64,000 nt of DNA from Streptacidiphilus jeojiense (lineage in GTDB: Bacteria; Actinomycetota; Actinomycetes; Streptomycetales; Streptomycetaceae), in contig NZ_JOEH01000031.1 in NCBI RefSeq assembly GCF_000719095.1, positions 42,527-106,526 of the forward strand. The letters are read 5' to 3'. This document shows, piece after piece, positions 47,181 to 56,416 of the stretch. The notes under the pieces were generated by a model, which saw only the letters and a program-made list of their open reading frames with translations, was not told the origin of the DNA and ran no database searches. Numbering within the stretch: position 1 is the first letter of the stretch; each line of letters starts with the position of its first letter. A program made the translations under genes and the position numbers.

Positions 47181-48473
47181 TCAGCCGAAGAAGGCGCGGA
47201 CCGTGTGCAGCCCGTCGATCAGGGCGTCCACCTCCGCCTCGGTGGAGTACAGATAGAACGACGCCCGCGTGGTCGCAGGAATTCCGTAGCGCAGGCAGAC
47301 CGGCCGGGCGCAGTGGTGGCCGACCCGGACCGCGATGCCCTGCTCGTCCAGCACCTGGCCGACGTCGTGCGGGTGGATGTCGCCCAGGGTGAAGGAGATC
47401 GCCGCGCCGCGGTCCTCGGCCGTGTCCGGGCCGATGATCTTCAGGTCGGGGACCTCCTGCAGCCGGCGCACCGCGTACTCGACGATCTCCTTCTCGTGCG
47501 CGGCGATGTTCTCCATGCCGATCGCGCTGAGGTAGTCGATCGCCGCGCCCAGGCCGATGGCCTGGGAGATCGGCGGGGTGCCGGCCTCGAACTTGTGCGG
47601 CGCCGGGGCGTAGGTGGACGAGCTCATCGACACGGTCTCGATCATCTCGCCACCGCCCAGGAACGGCGGCAGGTCCTCCAGCAGCTCCTGGCGGCCCCAG
47701 AGCACGCCGATGCCGGTGGGCGCCAGCATCTTGTGCCCGGTGAAGGCGACGAAGTCGGCCTCCAGCGCCTGCACGTCCAGCGGCATGTGCGGGGCGGCCT
47801 GCGAGGCGTCGATGACGACCAGCGCGCCGACGTCCTGGGCGCGCCGGACGATCGCCTCGACCGGGTTGATGGTGCCGAGGATGTTGGAGACCAGCACGAA
47901 CGAGACGACCTTGGTCTTCTCGGTGATGATCTCGTCGATGTTGGAGAGGTCGAGCCGGCCGTCGTCGGTCAGCCCGAACCACTTCAGCTTGGCGCCGGTG
48001 CGCTGCGACAGCAGTTGCCACGGCACGATGTTGGAGTGGTGCTCCATCTCCGTGATCACGATCTCGGAGTCGGCGTCGACCCGGTAGGGCTCGTCGGCCC
48101 AGCCCAGCATGTTGGCGACCAGGTTGAGCGACTCCGAGGCGTTCTTGGTGAAGATCACCTCGTCCCGGCTGGGCGCGTTGACGAACGACGCGACCTTGTC
48201 ACGGGCGCCCTCGTAGAGCGCCGTGGCCTCCTCCGCCAGCGTGTGCACGCCGCGGTGGACGTTGGCGTTGTGCTGCTCGTAGTAGGCGTTGACCGCGTCG
48301 AGCACCTGGCGGGGCTTCTGCGAGGTCGCCGCGCTGTCCAGGTAGACCAGCGGCTTGCCGTCGTGCAGCACCCGCTGCAGGATCGGGAAGTCCTTGCGGA
48401 TGGCGTCGGTGTCCAGCGCGGACGCCGCGGCGCCGCCGGGGACCACCAGGCCGGGACGGGGGGTATGGATCAC
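47181..48473 (-). CDS. sufS: Cysteine desulfurase SufS
   Basis: PLP-dependent release of sulfur from cysteine for Fe-S assembly. The protein is 430 aa. It has FTKNASESLNLVA, the PLP lysine in AFTGHKMLAPTG and the active-site Cys in RVGHHCARP near the C-terminus, the group II pattern. The ATG overlaps the sufC stop by 4 bases. Confidence 0.96.
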   Translation of the reverse strand: MIHTPRPGLVVPGGAAASALDTDAIRKDFPILQRVLHDGKPLVYLDSAATSQKPRQVLDAVNAYYEQHNANVHRGVHTLAEEATALYEGARDKVASFVNAPSRDEVIFTKNASESLNLVANMLGWADEPYRVDADSEIVITEMEHHSNIVPWQLLSQRTGAKLKWFGLTDDGRLDLSNIDEIITEKTKVVSFVLVSNILGTINPVEAIVRRAQDVGALVVIDASQAAPHMPLDVQALEADFVAFTGHKMLAPTGIGVLWGRQELLEDLPPFLGGGEMIETVSMSSSTYAPAPHKFEAGTPPISQAIGLGAAIDYLSAIGMENIAAHEKEIVEYAVRRLQEVPDLKIIGPDTAEDRGAAISFTLGDIHPHDVGQVLDEQGIAVRVGHHCARPVCLRYGIPATTRASFYLYSTEAEVDALIDGLHTVRAFFG

Positions 48474-49234
48474 GCTGCAGCGCCGCCCTTCGCGTACTTC
48501 TCGTAGCCCTCGTTCTCGAGCTCGTCGGCGAGCTCCGGGCCGCCGGACTTGACGATCTTGCCCGCCGCGAAGACGTGCACGTAGTCGGGCTTGATGTAGC
48601 GCAGGATGCGCGTGTAGTGGGTGATCAGCAGGGTGCCGACCTCGCCGGTCGCGCGGACCCGGTTGACGCCCTCGGAGACCACCCGCAGCGCGTCGACGTC
48701 CAGGCCGGAGTCGGTCTCGTCCAGGATCGCGACCTTGGGCTTGAGCAGCTCCATCTGCAGGATCTCGTGGCGCTTCTTCTCACCGCCGGAGAAGCCCTCG
48801 TTGACGTTGCGCTCGGCGAAGGACGGGTCCATCTGCAGGTCGGCCATGGCCTCCTTGACCTCCTTCACCCAGGTGCGGAGCTTGGGGGCCTCGCCGCGGA
48901 CGGCGGTGGCGGAGGTGCGCAGGAAGTTGGAGATCGACACACCGGGGATCTCCACCGGGTACTGCATGGCCAGGAAGAGGCCCGCGCGGGCGCGCTCGTC
49001 CACGGTCATCGCCAGCACGTCCTCGCCGTCCAGGGTCACCGTGCCGCTGGTGATCGTGTACTTGGGGTGGCCGGCGATGGAGTAGGCGAGGGTGGTCTTG
49101 CCGGAGCCGTTGGGGCCCATGATGGCGTGGGTCTCGCCCTGCTTCACCGTCAGGTCGACGCCGCTGAGGATCTCGCGGGGGCCGTTCTCGGTCTCGACGG
49201 TGACGTGCAGGTCGTTGATTTCAAGGGTTGCCAT
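48470..49234 (-). CDS. sufC: Fe-S cluster assembly ATPase SufC
   Basis: ABC-type ATPase of the SufBCD scaffold. The protein is 254 aa. Walker A is GPNGSGKTTLAYSI, the signature FSGGEKKRHE, and Walker B VAILDETDSGLDVDALR. ATG 49234 begins MATLEINDLHVTVE, the standard N-terminus, 5 bases after the Rieske gene stop; a longer open frame to 49375 is not needed. Confidence 0.97.
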   Translation of the reverse strand: MATLEINDLHVTVETENGPREILSGVDLTVKQGETHAIMGPNGSGKTTLAYSIAGHPKYTITSGTVTLDGEDVLAMTVDERARAGLFLAMQYPVEIPGVSISNFLRTSATAVRGEAPKLRTWVKEVKEAMADLQMDPSFAERNVNEGFSGGEKKRHEILQMELLKPKVAILDETDSGLDVDALRVVSEGVNRVRATGEVGTLLITHYTRILRYIKPDYVHVFAAGKIVKSGGPELADELENEGYEKYAKGGAAA

Positions 49235-49239
49235 GAGGC

Positions 49240-49557
49240 TCAGGACTCCTGGGTGACGGAGACGAGCACATCGTCCCCTTCGATCTTTACGGGGTACACG
49301 GGAACGGGCCGGGTCGCGGGCAGCCCGGAGGGCTTGCCGGTGCGCAGGTCGAAGCTGGACCCGTGCAGCCAGCACTCGATGGAGCAGTCGTCGACCTCGC
49401 CCTCGGAGAGCGAGACATTGGCGTGCGAGCAGATGTCGTTGATCGCGAACACCTCGCCGCCGGTGCGCACCAGCGAGACCGGAACGTCGCCGACGGCGAC
49501 CCGCTTGGGGGTGTCGGCCTCCAGCTCGCTCAGTGCGGCGACTCGAACGAAGCTCAT
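49240..49557 (-). CDS. Rieske [2Fe-2S] ferredoxin in the suf operon
   Basis: A 105-aa Rieske protein with CSHANVSLSEG and CWLHGSSFDLRTG, the CxH and CxxH ligands of a [2Fe-2S] cluster. It is of the non-heme dioxygenase ferredoxin type, without a membrane anchor. It sits between sufD and sufC, with a 4-base overlap with sufD. It may give electrons during cluster assembly or repair; that is inference from position. Confidence 0.93.
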   Translation of the reverse strand: MSFVRVAALSELEADTPKRVAVGDVPVSLVRTGGEVFAINDICSHANVSLSEGEVDDCSIECWLHGSSFDLRTGKPSGLPATRPVPVYPVKIEGDDVLVSVTQES

Positions 49558-50795
49558 GCGACCGACGCCTCCAGCTCGGCGTCGATCCGCTCGATCAGGC
49601 GTTCCTGCAGCTCGGGCAGGCCGATCTGCTGGACCAGCTCGGCGAAGAAGCCGCGGACCACCAGGCGGCGCGCCTCGTCGGCCGGGATGCCGCGGGACTG
49701 CAGGTAGAACAGCTGCTCGTCGTCGAAGCGGCCGGTGGCGGAGGCGTGTCCGGCGCCGACGATCTCGCCGGTCTCGATCTCCAGGTTGGGGACCGAGTCG
49801 ACCCGCGCGCCGTCGGTGAGCACCAGGTTGCGGTTGAGCTCGTAGGTGTCGGTGCCCTCGGCGGCGGCGCGGATCAGCACGTCGCCGATCCAGACCGCGC
49901 GCGCGTCCTTGCCCTGCAGCGCGCCCTTGTAGGCGACGTTGCTGCGGCAGTGCGGGGTGTCGTGGTCGATGAACAGCCGGTGCTCCAGGTGCTGGCCGGC
50001 GTCGGCGAAGTACAGCCCGTAGAGGTCGGCCTCGCCGCCGGTGGCGCCGTAGACCACCCGGGGGTGCAGCCGGACCAGGTCGCCGCCGAAGCTGACCACC
50101 ACGGACTTGAACGAGGCGTCCCGGCCGACCAGCGCGGTGTGCTGGGCGACGTGGACGGCGGTGTCGTCCCAGTCCTGGACGGAGACCACGGTGAGCTTGG
50201 CGCCGTCGCCGATCAGGTACTCGACGTTGGCGGCCAGCACCGCGTCGCCGGTGTGCTCGATCACGACCAGGGCCTCGGCGAACGCGCCGAGCTCGATCAC
50301 CTGGTGGCCGTAGGCGGTGCCGCCCTGGCCCTGCACGGTGATCCGGATCGGCTCGGTCAGCACGGTGTCGCGCGGGACCGAGACCAGACCGGCCTTCTCG
50401 AAGCTGCTGAACGCCTGGGCGGCGACCCGGTCGACCGGCTTGCCGGCCCTGCCGACCCGCGGGTCGGTGCGCTCCACGGCCTCGACGACGACCCCGGCGG
50501 GGGCGCTGACGTCGACCTTGACCGCGCCCTCGGTCGCCTCGGCGCTGCCGTCGTGCAGCCCGCGCAGCCGGTTCAGCGGGGTGAACCGCCAGTTCTCCTC
50601 GCGCCCGGTGGGCACCGGGAAGTCGGCGACGTCGTAGGAGTCGACGGCGTCGAGCCTGGCATCGACGGGCTGGACGGCGGCGACGCTGTCGCGCCCGGTG
50701 CCGGGACCGGCCAGTTGCGCGCCGGAGCCGGCGGTGCCGACCTCGATGGAGCCTGCCGTGGTCGATCCACCGGCCGTGTTGGTGGCCTCAGCCAT
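49554..50795 (-). CDS. sufD: Fe-S cluster assembly protein SufD
   Basis: Scaffold partner of SufB and SufC, 413 aa. A variable helical N-terminus is followed by the beta-helix core (VIEHTGDAVLAANVEYLIGDGAKLTVVSVQDW) and the C-terminal helical segment with GHASATGRFDDEQLFYLQSRGIPADEARRL, the conserved SufC-binding region. It is 57 bases after sufB in the transcript. Confidence 0.95.
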   Translation of the reverse strand: MAEATNTAGGSTTAGSIEVGTAGSGAQLAGPGTGRDSVAAVQPVDARLDAVDSYDVADFPVPTGREENWRFTPLNRLRGLHDGSAEATEGAVKVDVSAPAGVVVEAVERTDPRVGRAGKPVDRVAAQAFSSFEKAGLVSVPRDTVLTEPIRITVQGQGGTAYGHQVIELGAFAEALVVIEHTGDAVLAANVEYLIGDGAKLTVVSVQDWDDTAVHVAQHTALVGRDASFKSVVVSFGGDLVRLHPRVVYGATGGEADLYGLYFADAGQHLEHRLFIDHDTPHCRSNVAYKGALQGKDARAVWIGDVLIRAAAEGTDTYELNRNLVLTDGARVDSVPNLEIETGEIVGAGHASATGRFDDEQLFYLQSRGIPADEARRLVVRGFFAELVQQIGLPELQERLIERIDAELEASVA

Positions 50796-50852
50796 TACTA
50801 GAACTGCTCTCTCTCGTACGGAAGCGTCGGTGTGCAGGGGCGGGGACCGCGG

Positions 50853-52265
50853 TCAGCCGACCGAGCCCTCCATCTGCAGCTCGATCAGCCGGTTGAGCTC
50901 CAGCGCGTACTCCATCGGGAGCTCCTTGGCGATCGGCTCGACGAAGCCGCGCACGATCATCGCCATCGCCTCGAACTCGGTCAGACCGCGGCTCATCAGG
51001 TAGAAGAGCTGGTCCTCGCTGACCTTGGAGACCGTCGCCTCGTGGCCCATCGACACGTCGTCCTCGCGGACGTCCACGTAGGGGTAGGTGTCCGAGCGGG
51101 AGATGGTGTCCACCAGCAGCGCGTCGCAGAGCACGTTGGACTTGGCGCCCTTGGAGCCCTCGCCGATCTCGATCAGACCGCGGTAGGAGGTGCGGCCGCC
51201 GCCCCGGGCCACCGACTTGGAGACGATGTTGGAGGAGGTGTTGGGCGCCATGTGGACCATCTTGGCCCCGGCGTCCTGGTGCTGGCCGGCGCCGGCGAAG
51301 GCGATCGACAGGGTCTCGCCCTTGGCGTGCTCGCCCATCAGGTAGACGGCCGGGTACTTCATGGTGACCTTGGAGCCAATGTTGCCGTCGACCCACTCCA
51401 TGGTCGCGCCCTCGTAGGCCACGGCCCGCTTGGTCACCAGGTTGTAGACGTTGTTCGACCAGTTCTGGATGGTCGTGTAGCGGCAGCGGCCGCCCTTCTT
51501 CACGATGATCTCCACCACGGCGCTGTGCAGCGAGTCCGAGGAGTAGATCGGCGCGGTGCAGCCCTCGACGTAGTGGACGTAGGCGTCCTCGTCGACGATG
51601 ATCAGCGTCCGCTCGAACTGGCCCATGTTCTCGGTGTTGATCCGGAAGTAGGCCTGCAGCGGGATGTCCACGTGCACGCCCTTCGGCACGTAGATGAACG
51701 AGCCGCCGGACCACACCGCGCTGTTCAGCGAGGCGAACTTGTTGTCGCCGACCGGGATGACGGTGCCGAAGTACTCCTGGAACAGCTCCGGGTGCTGCTT
51801 CAGCGCGGTGTCCGTGTCGAGGAAGATCACGCCCTGCTCCTCCAGGTCCTCGCGGATCTGGTGGTAGACGACCTCGGACTCGTACTGCGCCGCGACACCG
51901 GCGACCAGGCGCTGCTTCTCCGCCTCCGGGATGCCGAGCTTGTCGTAGGTGTTCTTGATGTCGGCGGGCAGGTCCTCCCAGGACTCCGCCTGCTTCTCGG
52001 TGGACCGCACGAAGTACTTGATGTTGTCGAAGTCGATGCCGGTGAGGTCGGAGCCCCAGGTCGGCATGGGCTTCTTGCCGAACAGCTTCAGTCCCTTGAG
52101 GCGCAGGTTCAGCATCCACTCCGGCTCGGACTTCTTCGCCGAGATGTCGCGGACGACGGCCTCGGACAGACCGCGCTTGGCGGTGGAGCCTGCGGCGTCG
52201 GAGTCGGACCAGCCGAACTCGTAGGTGCCCAGGCCCTCAAGCTCCGGGTGAGCGGTGGTGGTCAT
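50853..52265 (-). CDS. sufB: Fe-S cluster assembly protein SufB
   Basis: Core scaffold that builds nascent Fe-S clusters. The protein is 470 aa. It has [21 protein letters not shown] with the conserved Cys, [20 protein letters not shown], and near the C-terminus [25 protein letters not shown]. No intein is present. The ATG overlaps the sufR stop (ATGA). Confidence 0.97.
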   Translation of the reverse strand: MTTTAHPELEGLGTYEFGWSDSDAAGSTAKRGLSEAVVRDISAKKSEPEWMLNLRLKGLKLFGKKPMPTWGSDLTGIDFDNIKYFVRSTEKQAESWEDLPADIKNTYDKLGIPEAEKQRLVAGVAAQYESEVVYHQIREDLEEQGVIFLDTDTALKQHPELFQEYFGTVIPVGDNKFASLNSAVWSGGSFIYVPKGVHVDIPLQAYFRINTENMGQFERTLIIVDEDAYVHYVEGCTAPIYSSDSLHSAVVEIIVKKGGRCRYTTIQNWSNNVYNLVTKRAVAYEGATMEWVDGNIGSKVTMKYPAVYLMGEHAKGETLSIAFAGAGQHQDAGAKMVHMAPNTSSNIVSKSVARGGGRTSYRGLIEIGEGSKGAKSNVLCDALLVDTISRSDTYPYVDVREDDVSMGHEATVSKVSEDQLFYLMSRGLTEFEAMAMIVRGFVEPIAKELPMEYALELNRLIELQMEGSVG

Positions 52266-53065
52266 ACGGGGTTCCTCCCGGAGACTGGTGAACTGGAGAC
52301 GGGCGAACTGGTATCGGTGGACGATCGGGTGGCGGCCGGGGCCGCCGGTACGGCTGGGGTGGGCACGAAGGTCGTGCAGACCCCGTCGCCGTGGGCGATG
52401 GTGGCCAGCCGCTGCACATGGGTGCCCAGCAGCTGCGAGAAGACCTCGGTCTCGGCCTCGCAGAACTGCGGGAACTGCTCGGCGATGTGCGCGACCGGGC
52501 AGTGGTGCTGGCAGAGCTGCTCTCCGAGAGGGGCACGCCGCACCGTGGCAGCGTACCCGTCGCCGGAGAGCACTCCGGCCAGCTTCTCGGTCGGGGTCAG
52601 CCCGTCGCTCTCGCCGAGGGCCTCGCGGTAGCGCTCGGCGTCCCGGGCCAGCCGGGCCCGGGCGAACGCGGCCAGCGCGTCGCGGCCGGCCTCGCCGCCG
52701 CCGGCGGCCTCGGCGAGGAAGCGCAGGGCGTCCGCGGCGAGCTGGTCGTAGGCCTGGTAGAAGGCGTCCCGGCCGGAGTCGGTGAGCAGGAAGACCTTGG
52801 CCGGGCGGCCCCGGCCGCGGTGTCCGTACACCTTCTGCTCGCGGGCGGTGACCAGCCCGGCGGCGAGCAGCGAGTCCAGGTGCCGGCGGACCGCCGCCTG
52901 GGTGACGCCGAGCCGCTCGGCGAGGTCCGCGGCACTGCTCGGGCCGTGGTCCAGAATGGAGCGGGCCACCCGCTCCCGCGAGGACACCGCGGAAGGCATG
53001 GCGACAGGGGCGGTCGTCTCAACGACTGCCTCAGGCCCCTCCTCGCGCTCCCGCATGTATTTCAC
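52262..53065 (-). CDS. sufR: SufR-family Fe-S cluster transcriptional repressor
   Basis: A 267-aa regulator at the head of the suf operon. The winged HTH has [24 protein letters not shown] and then the wing [16 protein letters not shown]. The C-terminal part holds the cysteines [17 protein letters not shown] and [10 protein letters not shown] that bind a [4Fe-4S] cluster in this family. With the cluster bound it represses; without it the operon opens. GTG 53065 is favoured because a promoter ends 6 bases before it (possible leaderless message); ATG 53056 is the alternative. Confidence 0.88.
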   Translation of the reverse strand: MKYMREREEGPEAVVETTAPVAMPSAVSSRERVARSILDHGPSSAADLAERLGVTQAAVRRHLDSLLAAGLVTAREQKVYGHRGRGRPAKVFLLTDSGRDAFYQAYDQLAADALRFLAEAAGGGEAGRDALAAFARARLARDAERYREALGESDGLTPTEKLAGVLSGDGYAATVRRAPLGEQLCQHHCPVAHIAEQFPQFCEAETEVFSQLLGTHVQRLATIAHGDGVCTTFVPTPAVPAAPAATRSSTDTSSPVSSSPVSGRNPV

Positions 53066-53101
53066 AACACCATTGTTGCGTAATTCATTCCGCCGGGACA
53101 A
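53065..53101 (-). promoter_or_regulatory. suf operon promoter with CAAC-N6-GTTG SufR-type operator
   Basis: On the minus strand, TTGTCC (53096-53101), 18 bases and AACAAT (53072-53077) form a promoter ending 6 bases before GTG 53065. The inverted repeat CAAC-N6-GTTG (53065-53078) overlaps the -10 and the start. This is the operator described for cyanobacterial SufR, so autorepression is likely. Confidence 0.65.
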
Positions 53102-53137
53102 CTTCCTTCGGGGGACGTCCGCTGTCTGATCTATCAC

Positions 53138-53156
53138 TAAGGATTGCCTAACCTGA
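53138..53156. promoter_or_regulatory. Candidate DtxR/IdeR-type iron box
   Basis: Read on the minus strand, 53138-53156 is TCAGGTTAGGCAATCCTTA, which matches the 19-bp iron-box consensus of DtxR/IdeR/DmdR regulators at about 14 to 15 positions, with a near-perfect left half. It lies between the divergent suf operon and the ABC transporter genes. Confidence 0.5.
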
Positions 53157-53200
53157 CCTGCGGATTCGGTACCTGGTGCGGGGCGCACCCCGCCGCTTCG

Positions 53201-53206
53201 TAGACT
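53201..53206 (+). promoter_or_regulatory. -10 element of a probable leaderless ABC transporter transcript
   Basis: TAGACT is followed by 7 bases and then the ATG at 53214, so transcription would begin at or next to the start codon. No good -35 is visible and there is no ribosome-binding site, which fits a leaderless message. Confidence 0.5.
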
Positions 53207-53213
53207 CGTCGCC

Positions 53214-54149
53214 ATGCAAACCAGTGCTCCCGCCGTCGCGATCACCGGCCTGGTCAAGCGGTACGGCGACAGGACCGCGGTGGACGGCCTGGACCTCACC
53301 GTGGCCACGGGCAGCGTCACCGCCGTCCTCGGCCCCAACGGCGCGGGCAAGACCACCACCATCGAGACCTGCGAGGGCTACCGCCGCGCCGACGCCGGCA
53401 CCGTACGGGTGCTCGGCCTGGACCCCGGCGACCCGGCGCAGGCCGCCCGGCTGCGCCCGCGGATCGGCGTGATGCTGCAGTCCGGCGGCATCTACCCCGG
53501 CGCACGCGCCCTGGAGATGCTCCGGCACACGGCGAAGCTGCACGCCCACCCGCTGGACGTGGACGAGCTGGCCGCCCGGCTCGGCCTGGACTCCTGCGGC
53601 CGCACCGCCTACCGCCGCCTCTCCGGCGGCCAGCAGCAGCGGCTGGCACTGGCCATGGCCGTCGTCGGCCGCCCGGAACTGGTCTTCCTGGACGAGCCCA
53701 CCGCCGGCCTGGACCCGCACGCCCGCCAGGCCACCTGGGACCTGGTCCGGAACCTGCGCCGGGACGGCGTCACGGTGGTGCTGACCACCCATCACATGGA
53801 CGAGGCGGAGCAGCTCGCCGACCGGATCGCCATCGTGGACGGCGGCCGGGTGATCGCCGAGGGCACCCCGGAGGAGCTGTGCCGCAGCGACGCCGCCGAC
53901 ACGGTGCGCTTCCGCGCCCGCCCCGGGCTCGACCTGGGCAGCCTGCTCAAGGCACTGCCGGACGGAACCGCCGTGGCCGAGTCCACCCCCGGCTCCTACC
54001 TGGTCGAGGGCGTGGTCGACCCGCAGCTGCTGGCCACCCTCACCAGCTGGTGCGCCCAGTCCGGGGTGATGCCGGAGCAGCTGGCGGTGGGCCGCCGCAC
54101 CCTCGAAGACGTCTTCCTCGAACTCACCGGACGGGACCTGCGCGCATGA
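53214..54149 (+). CDS. ABC transporter ATP-binding protein (exporter, DrrA type)
   Basis: A 311-aa cytoplasmic ATPase. Walker A is GPNGAGKTTTIETCEG, the signature LSGGQQQRLALAMAV, Walker B LVFLDEPTAGLDPHARQ, and the switch His is in LTTHHMDEAEQ. The C-terminal extension is of the DrrA/CcmA kind. It overlaps the permease gene (ATGA). Substrate is unknown. Position between suf and heme A genes is shared by other streptomycetes as far as I recall. Confidence 0.93.
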   Translation: MQTSAPAVAITGLVKRYGDRTAVDGLDLTVATGSVTAVLGPNGAGKTTTIETCEGYRRADAGTVRVLGLDPGDPAQAARLRPRIGVMLQSGGIYPGARALEMLRHTAKLHAHPLDVDELAARLGLDSCGRTAYRRLSGGQQQRLALAMAVVGRPELVFLDEPTAGLDPHARQATWDLVRNLRRDGVTVVLTTHHMDEAEQLADRIAIVDGGRVIAEGTPEELCRSDAADTVRFRARPGLDLGSLLKALPDGTAVAESTPGSYLVEGVVDPQLLATLTSWCAQSGVMPEQLAVGRRTLEDVFLELTGRDLRA

Positions 54150-54931
54150 GTACCACCAGCTACGCCCCCCAGCCGGGCGCGGCACCGCTCGGCCGGATGC
54201 TCCGGGCCCAGACCGGCCTGGAGACCAGGATGCTGCTGCGCAACGGTGAGCAGCTGCTGCTCACCGTGGTCATCCCCAGCGTGCTGCTGGTGCTGTTCAG
54301 CGCGGTCGACATCGTCGCGACCACCGGCCCCGGGGCCAGGGTCGACTTCCTGGCGCCGGGACTGCTGGCCCTCGCCGTGCTGTCCACCGCCTTCACCGGC
54401 CAGGCCATCGCCACCGGCTTCGAACGGCGGTACGGGGTGCTCAAGCGGCTGGGCGCCAGCCCGCTGCCGCGCTGGGCGCTGATGACCGCCAAGACCGGGA
54501 GCGTGCTGGTCACCGAGGTGCTCCAGGTCGCCCTGCTGTCGGTGATCGCACTGCTGCTCGGCTGGCACCCGCACGGGCTCGGCACACCGTCGGGGGCGGT
54601 CGCGGTGCTGCTGCTCCTGCTGCTGGGCACCGCCGCCTTCTCCGGCCTGGGGTTGCTGATGGCCGGCACGCTGCGGGCCGAGGCCACCCTGGCCGCCGCC
54701 AACCTGGTCTTCATCCTGCTGCTGCTGGCCGGCGGGGTGATCGTGCCGCTGTCCAGGTTCCCCGGCGCGGTCCGCCCGGTACTGGAGGCGCTGCCGATCA
54801 GCGCCCTGTCGGACGGGCTGCGATCGGTGCTGCAGCAGGGCGCCGCGATGCCCTGGGGCGACATCGGCATCCTCGCCGCCTGGGCGGTGGTCGCCCTGGC
54901 CGCGGCGGCACGCTTCTTCCGCTGGGAGTGA
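54146..54931 (+). CDS. ABC transporter permease (ABC-2 type)
   Basis: A 261-aa membrane subunit with six hydrophobic helices, of the ABC-2 export type. It opens with LETRMLLRNGEQLLLTVVIPSVLLVLF and has TGFERRYGVLKRLGASPLPR in the cytoplasmic loop, then PISALSDGLR near the last helix. It pairs with the preceding ATPase through a 4-base overlap. The 3' end is 22 bases from the convergent GH26 gene. Confidence 0.92.
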   Translation: MSTTSYAPQPGAAPLGRMLRAQTGLETRMLLRNGEQLLLTVVIPSVLLVLFSAVDIVATTGPGARVDFLAPGLLALAVLSTAFTGQAIATGFERRYGVLKRLGASPLPRWALMTAKTGSVLVTEVLQVALLSVIALLLGWHPHGLGTPSGAVAVLLLLLLGTAAFSGLGLLMAGTLRAEATLAAANLVFILLLLAGGVIVPLSRFPGAVRPVLEALPISALSDGLRSVLQQGAAMPWGDIGILAAWAVVALAAAARFFRWE

Positions 54932-54953
54932 CACCGGCGCAGGCCCGACCGGC

Positions 54954-55955
54954 TTAGCCGCCGGCGTGGTCGGCCACCGCCTTCCGGAACGCCTCGGCGG
55001 CGCCGGCCGAGCTGGCGACCCGCCAGTCGGTCGGTGTGCTGCTGCCCGGCCACTGCTTGCGGCTGTCGAACCAGACCAGACCGATGACGCCCTTGCTGCC
55101 GGCCACCCCCTGGAACAGGTCCCGGATCTGCGCCGGCTTGCGCGGCCCCTCGGCCACCCCGGTCTCGGCGATCAGCAGCGGCTTGCCGGTGAGCCCGCGC
55201 AGCACCTTCTCGGTCGGTGCGAAGAGGGAGCGGTAGTCGCTGCCCTCGCCCGGTCCGTAGTAGCCGATCAGGCCGACCCAGTCGATGTAGTCCGCGCCGG
55301 GGAAGTAGGGGGCGATGGCTGCGGGGGTACCGGAGTCGGTGGCGTGCGGCGTCCACACCCAGATCACATTGGTGGCCTGCCGCGCCGCGAACAGGTCGTG
55401 GATGTGCCGCCAGGCGCGTACGTAGTCGGCGGCGGTGGCGTGCCCCGGGCCCCAGGCGTTCCAGTCGCCGTTCATCTCCGGGGCGAAGCTGATCGCCACC
55501 GGTCCGTCGTAGGAGCGGACCTGCCCGGCGAAGCGGGTCAGGTAGGCGTCGTCGGCCCCGGCGGCGATCCGGGCCGGGGTGGTGCCGTTGGGCGTCCAGG
55601 TCAGCAGTGGCAGCTGGCCGTTGGCCCAGAGCGCGGCGTTACCGTCCGGATCGAAGTCCTCGCCCCAGTTGGTGTAGTACTCGCGCAGGTCGGGCGCGCG
55701 CCCGGCACTCGCGGTGAAGGAGGTGACCGGGGCCAGTTGACCGGGCTCCCCGTCGGAGGAGACCCCCAGCATCCATCGGTCGGGGTGCAGCAGCGAGGCC
55801 ACCGAGTAGGGGGCGTGGGTCGGCGAAGCGCTCGGGACCGTACCGGTGCTCGTGGCACCACTGCTCCCTGCGGCGCAGCCGGCCAACGGGAGCAGCGCGG
55901 CCACGAGGAGTGCGGCGCGGACCGGTTGCCGCTTTTCCCGAGTAGATATGCGCAT
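54954..55955 (-). CDS. Lipoprotein glycoside hydrolase, GH26-like
   Basis: A 333-aa secreted, lipid-anchored glycosidase. The signal peptide ends in the lipobox LAGC (Cys27). The TIM-barrel domain has SFAPEMNGDWNAWG with the acid/base Glu160 and LLIAETGV with the nucleophile Glu264, in the arrangement of GH26 (mannanase and related beta-glycanases). It is divergent from the polysaccharide synthesis genes, so it probably trims or releases the polymer made there. Start ATG 55955 lacks a strong ribosome-binding site. Confidence 0.8.
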   Translation of the reverse strand: MRISTREKRQPVRAALLVAALLPLAGCAAGSSGATSTGTVPSASPTHAPYSVASLLHPDRWMLGVSSDGEPGQLAPVTSFTASAGRAPDLREYYTNWGEDFDPDGNAALWANGQLPLLTWTPNGTTPARIAAGADDAYLTRFAGQVRSYDGPVAISFAPEMNGDWNAWGPGHATAADYVRAWRHIHDLFAARQATNVIWVWTPHATDSGTPAAIAPYFPGADYIDWVGLIGYYGPGEGSDYRSLFAPTEKVLRGLTGKPLLIAETGVAEGPRKPAQIRDLFQGVAGSKGVIGLVWFDSRKQWPGSSTPTDWRVASSAGAAEAFRKAVADHAGG

Positions 55956-56042
55956 GTCAGAGGCTGCTTTCCAATGGGCGAATGCCCGCATCCTAACCAT
56001 CTTCCGAAACTCATTCCAATTTCATTACACCCTCATCACAAA

Positions 56043-56062
56043 GGTGGGATAAATGCCCCACC
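56043..56062. promoter_or_regulatory. Hairpin in the AT-rich divergent exopolysaccharide promoter region
   Basis: The 158 bases between the GH26 gene and the small membrane gene are unusually AT-rich for this genome. A GGTGGG/CCCACC inverted pair with 8-base loop spans 56043-56062, followed by the palindrome TCGATCGA at 56072-56079. These are candidate operator sites. Confidence 0.4.
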
Positions 56063-56113
56063 CATGGACATTCGATCGACGGATCACCAGGTTGCTGCAC
56101 TACCTTCCGACCG

Positions 56114-56416
56114 GTGAGCATCTCGTCCGACTGGGACACCTTCGAAATTCCGCTGCTCGTCCCCGAGAAGGTCCGGGAAGCCCTTCCCGAAGCCTCGCCG
56201 GTGTTCGTCGACCACACCGGGAAGCGCGGCCGCCGGCTGCGCGCCTCGGGCTGGGTCCTCGGGGTGGTCTGCACCGTCTTCGCGGCCGGAATGCTGTCCA
56301 ACCTGGTCGGCGCCCAGGCCAAGGCCCCGGCCCTGCGGGTGCCCGCCACCGCTGACACCAGCCGGCCGCTCACCCGCTCCGGCCACCCGCTGGTCGTCAA
56401 CCCGACCGCGCCCTGA
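56114..56416 (+). CDS. Small single-pass membrane protein of the exopolysaccharide locus
   Basis: A 100-aa protein with a cytoplasmic N-terminus (IPLLVPEKVREALPEA), one membrane helix at about residues 46-66 (WVLGVVCTVFAAGMLSNLVG) and a short outer tail. The GTG 56114 start is the only good one. Its TGA overlaps the next ATG by one base, so it is coupled to the polysaccharide synthase and may be an accessory subunit. No family is recognised. Confidence 0.7.
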   Translation: MSISSDWDTFEIPLLVPEKVREALPEASPVFVDHTGKRGRRLRASGWVLGVVCTVFAAGMLSNLVGAQAKAPALRVPATADTSRPLTRSGHPLVVNPTAP

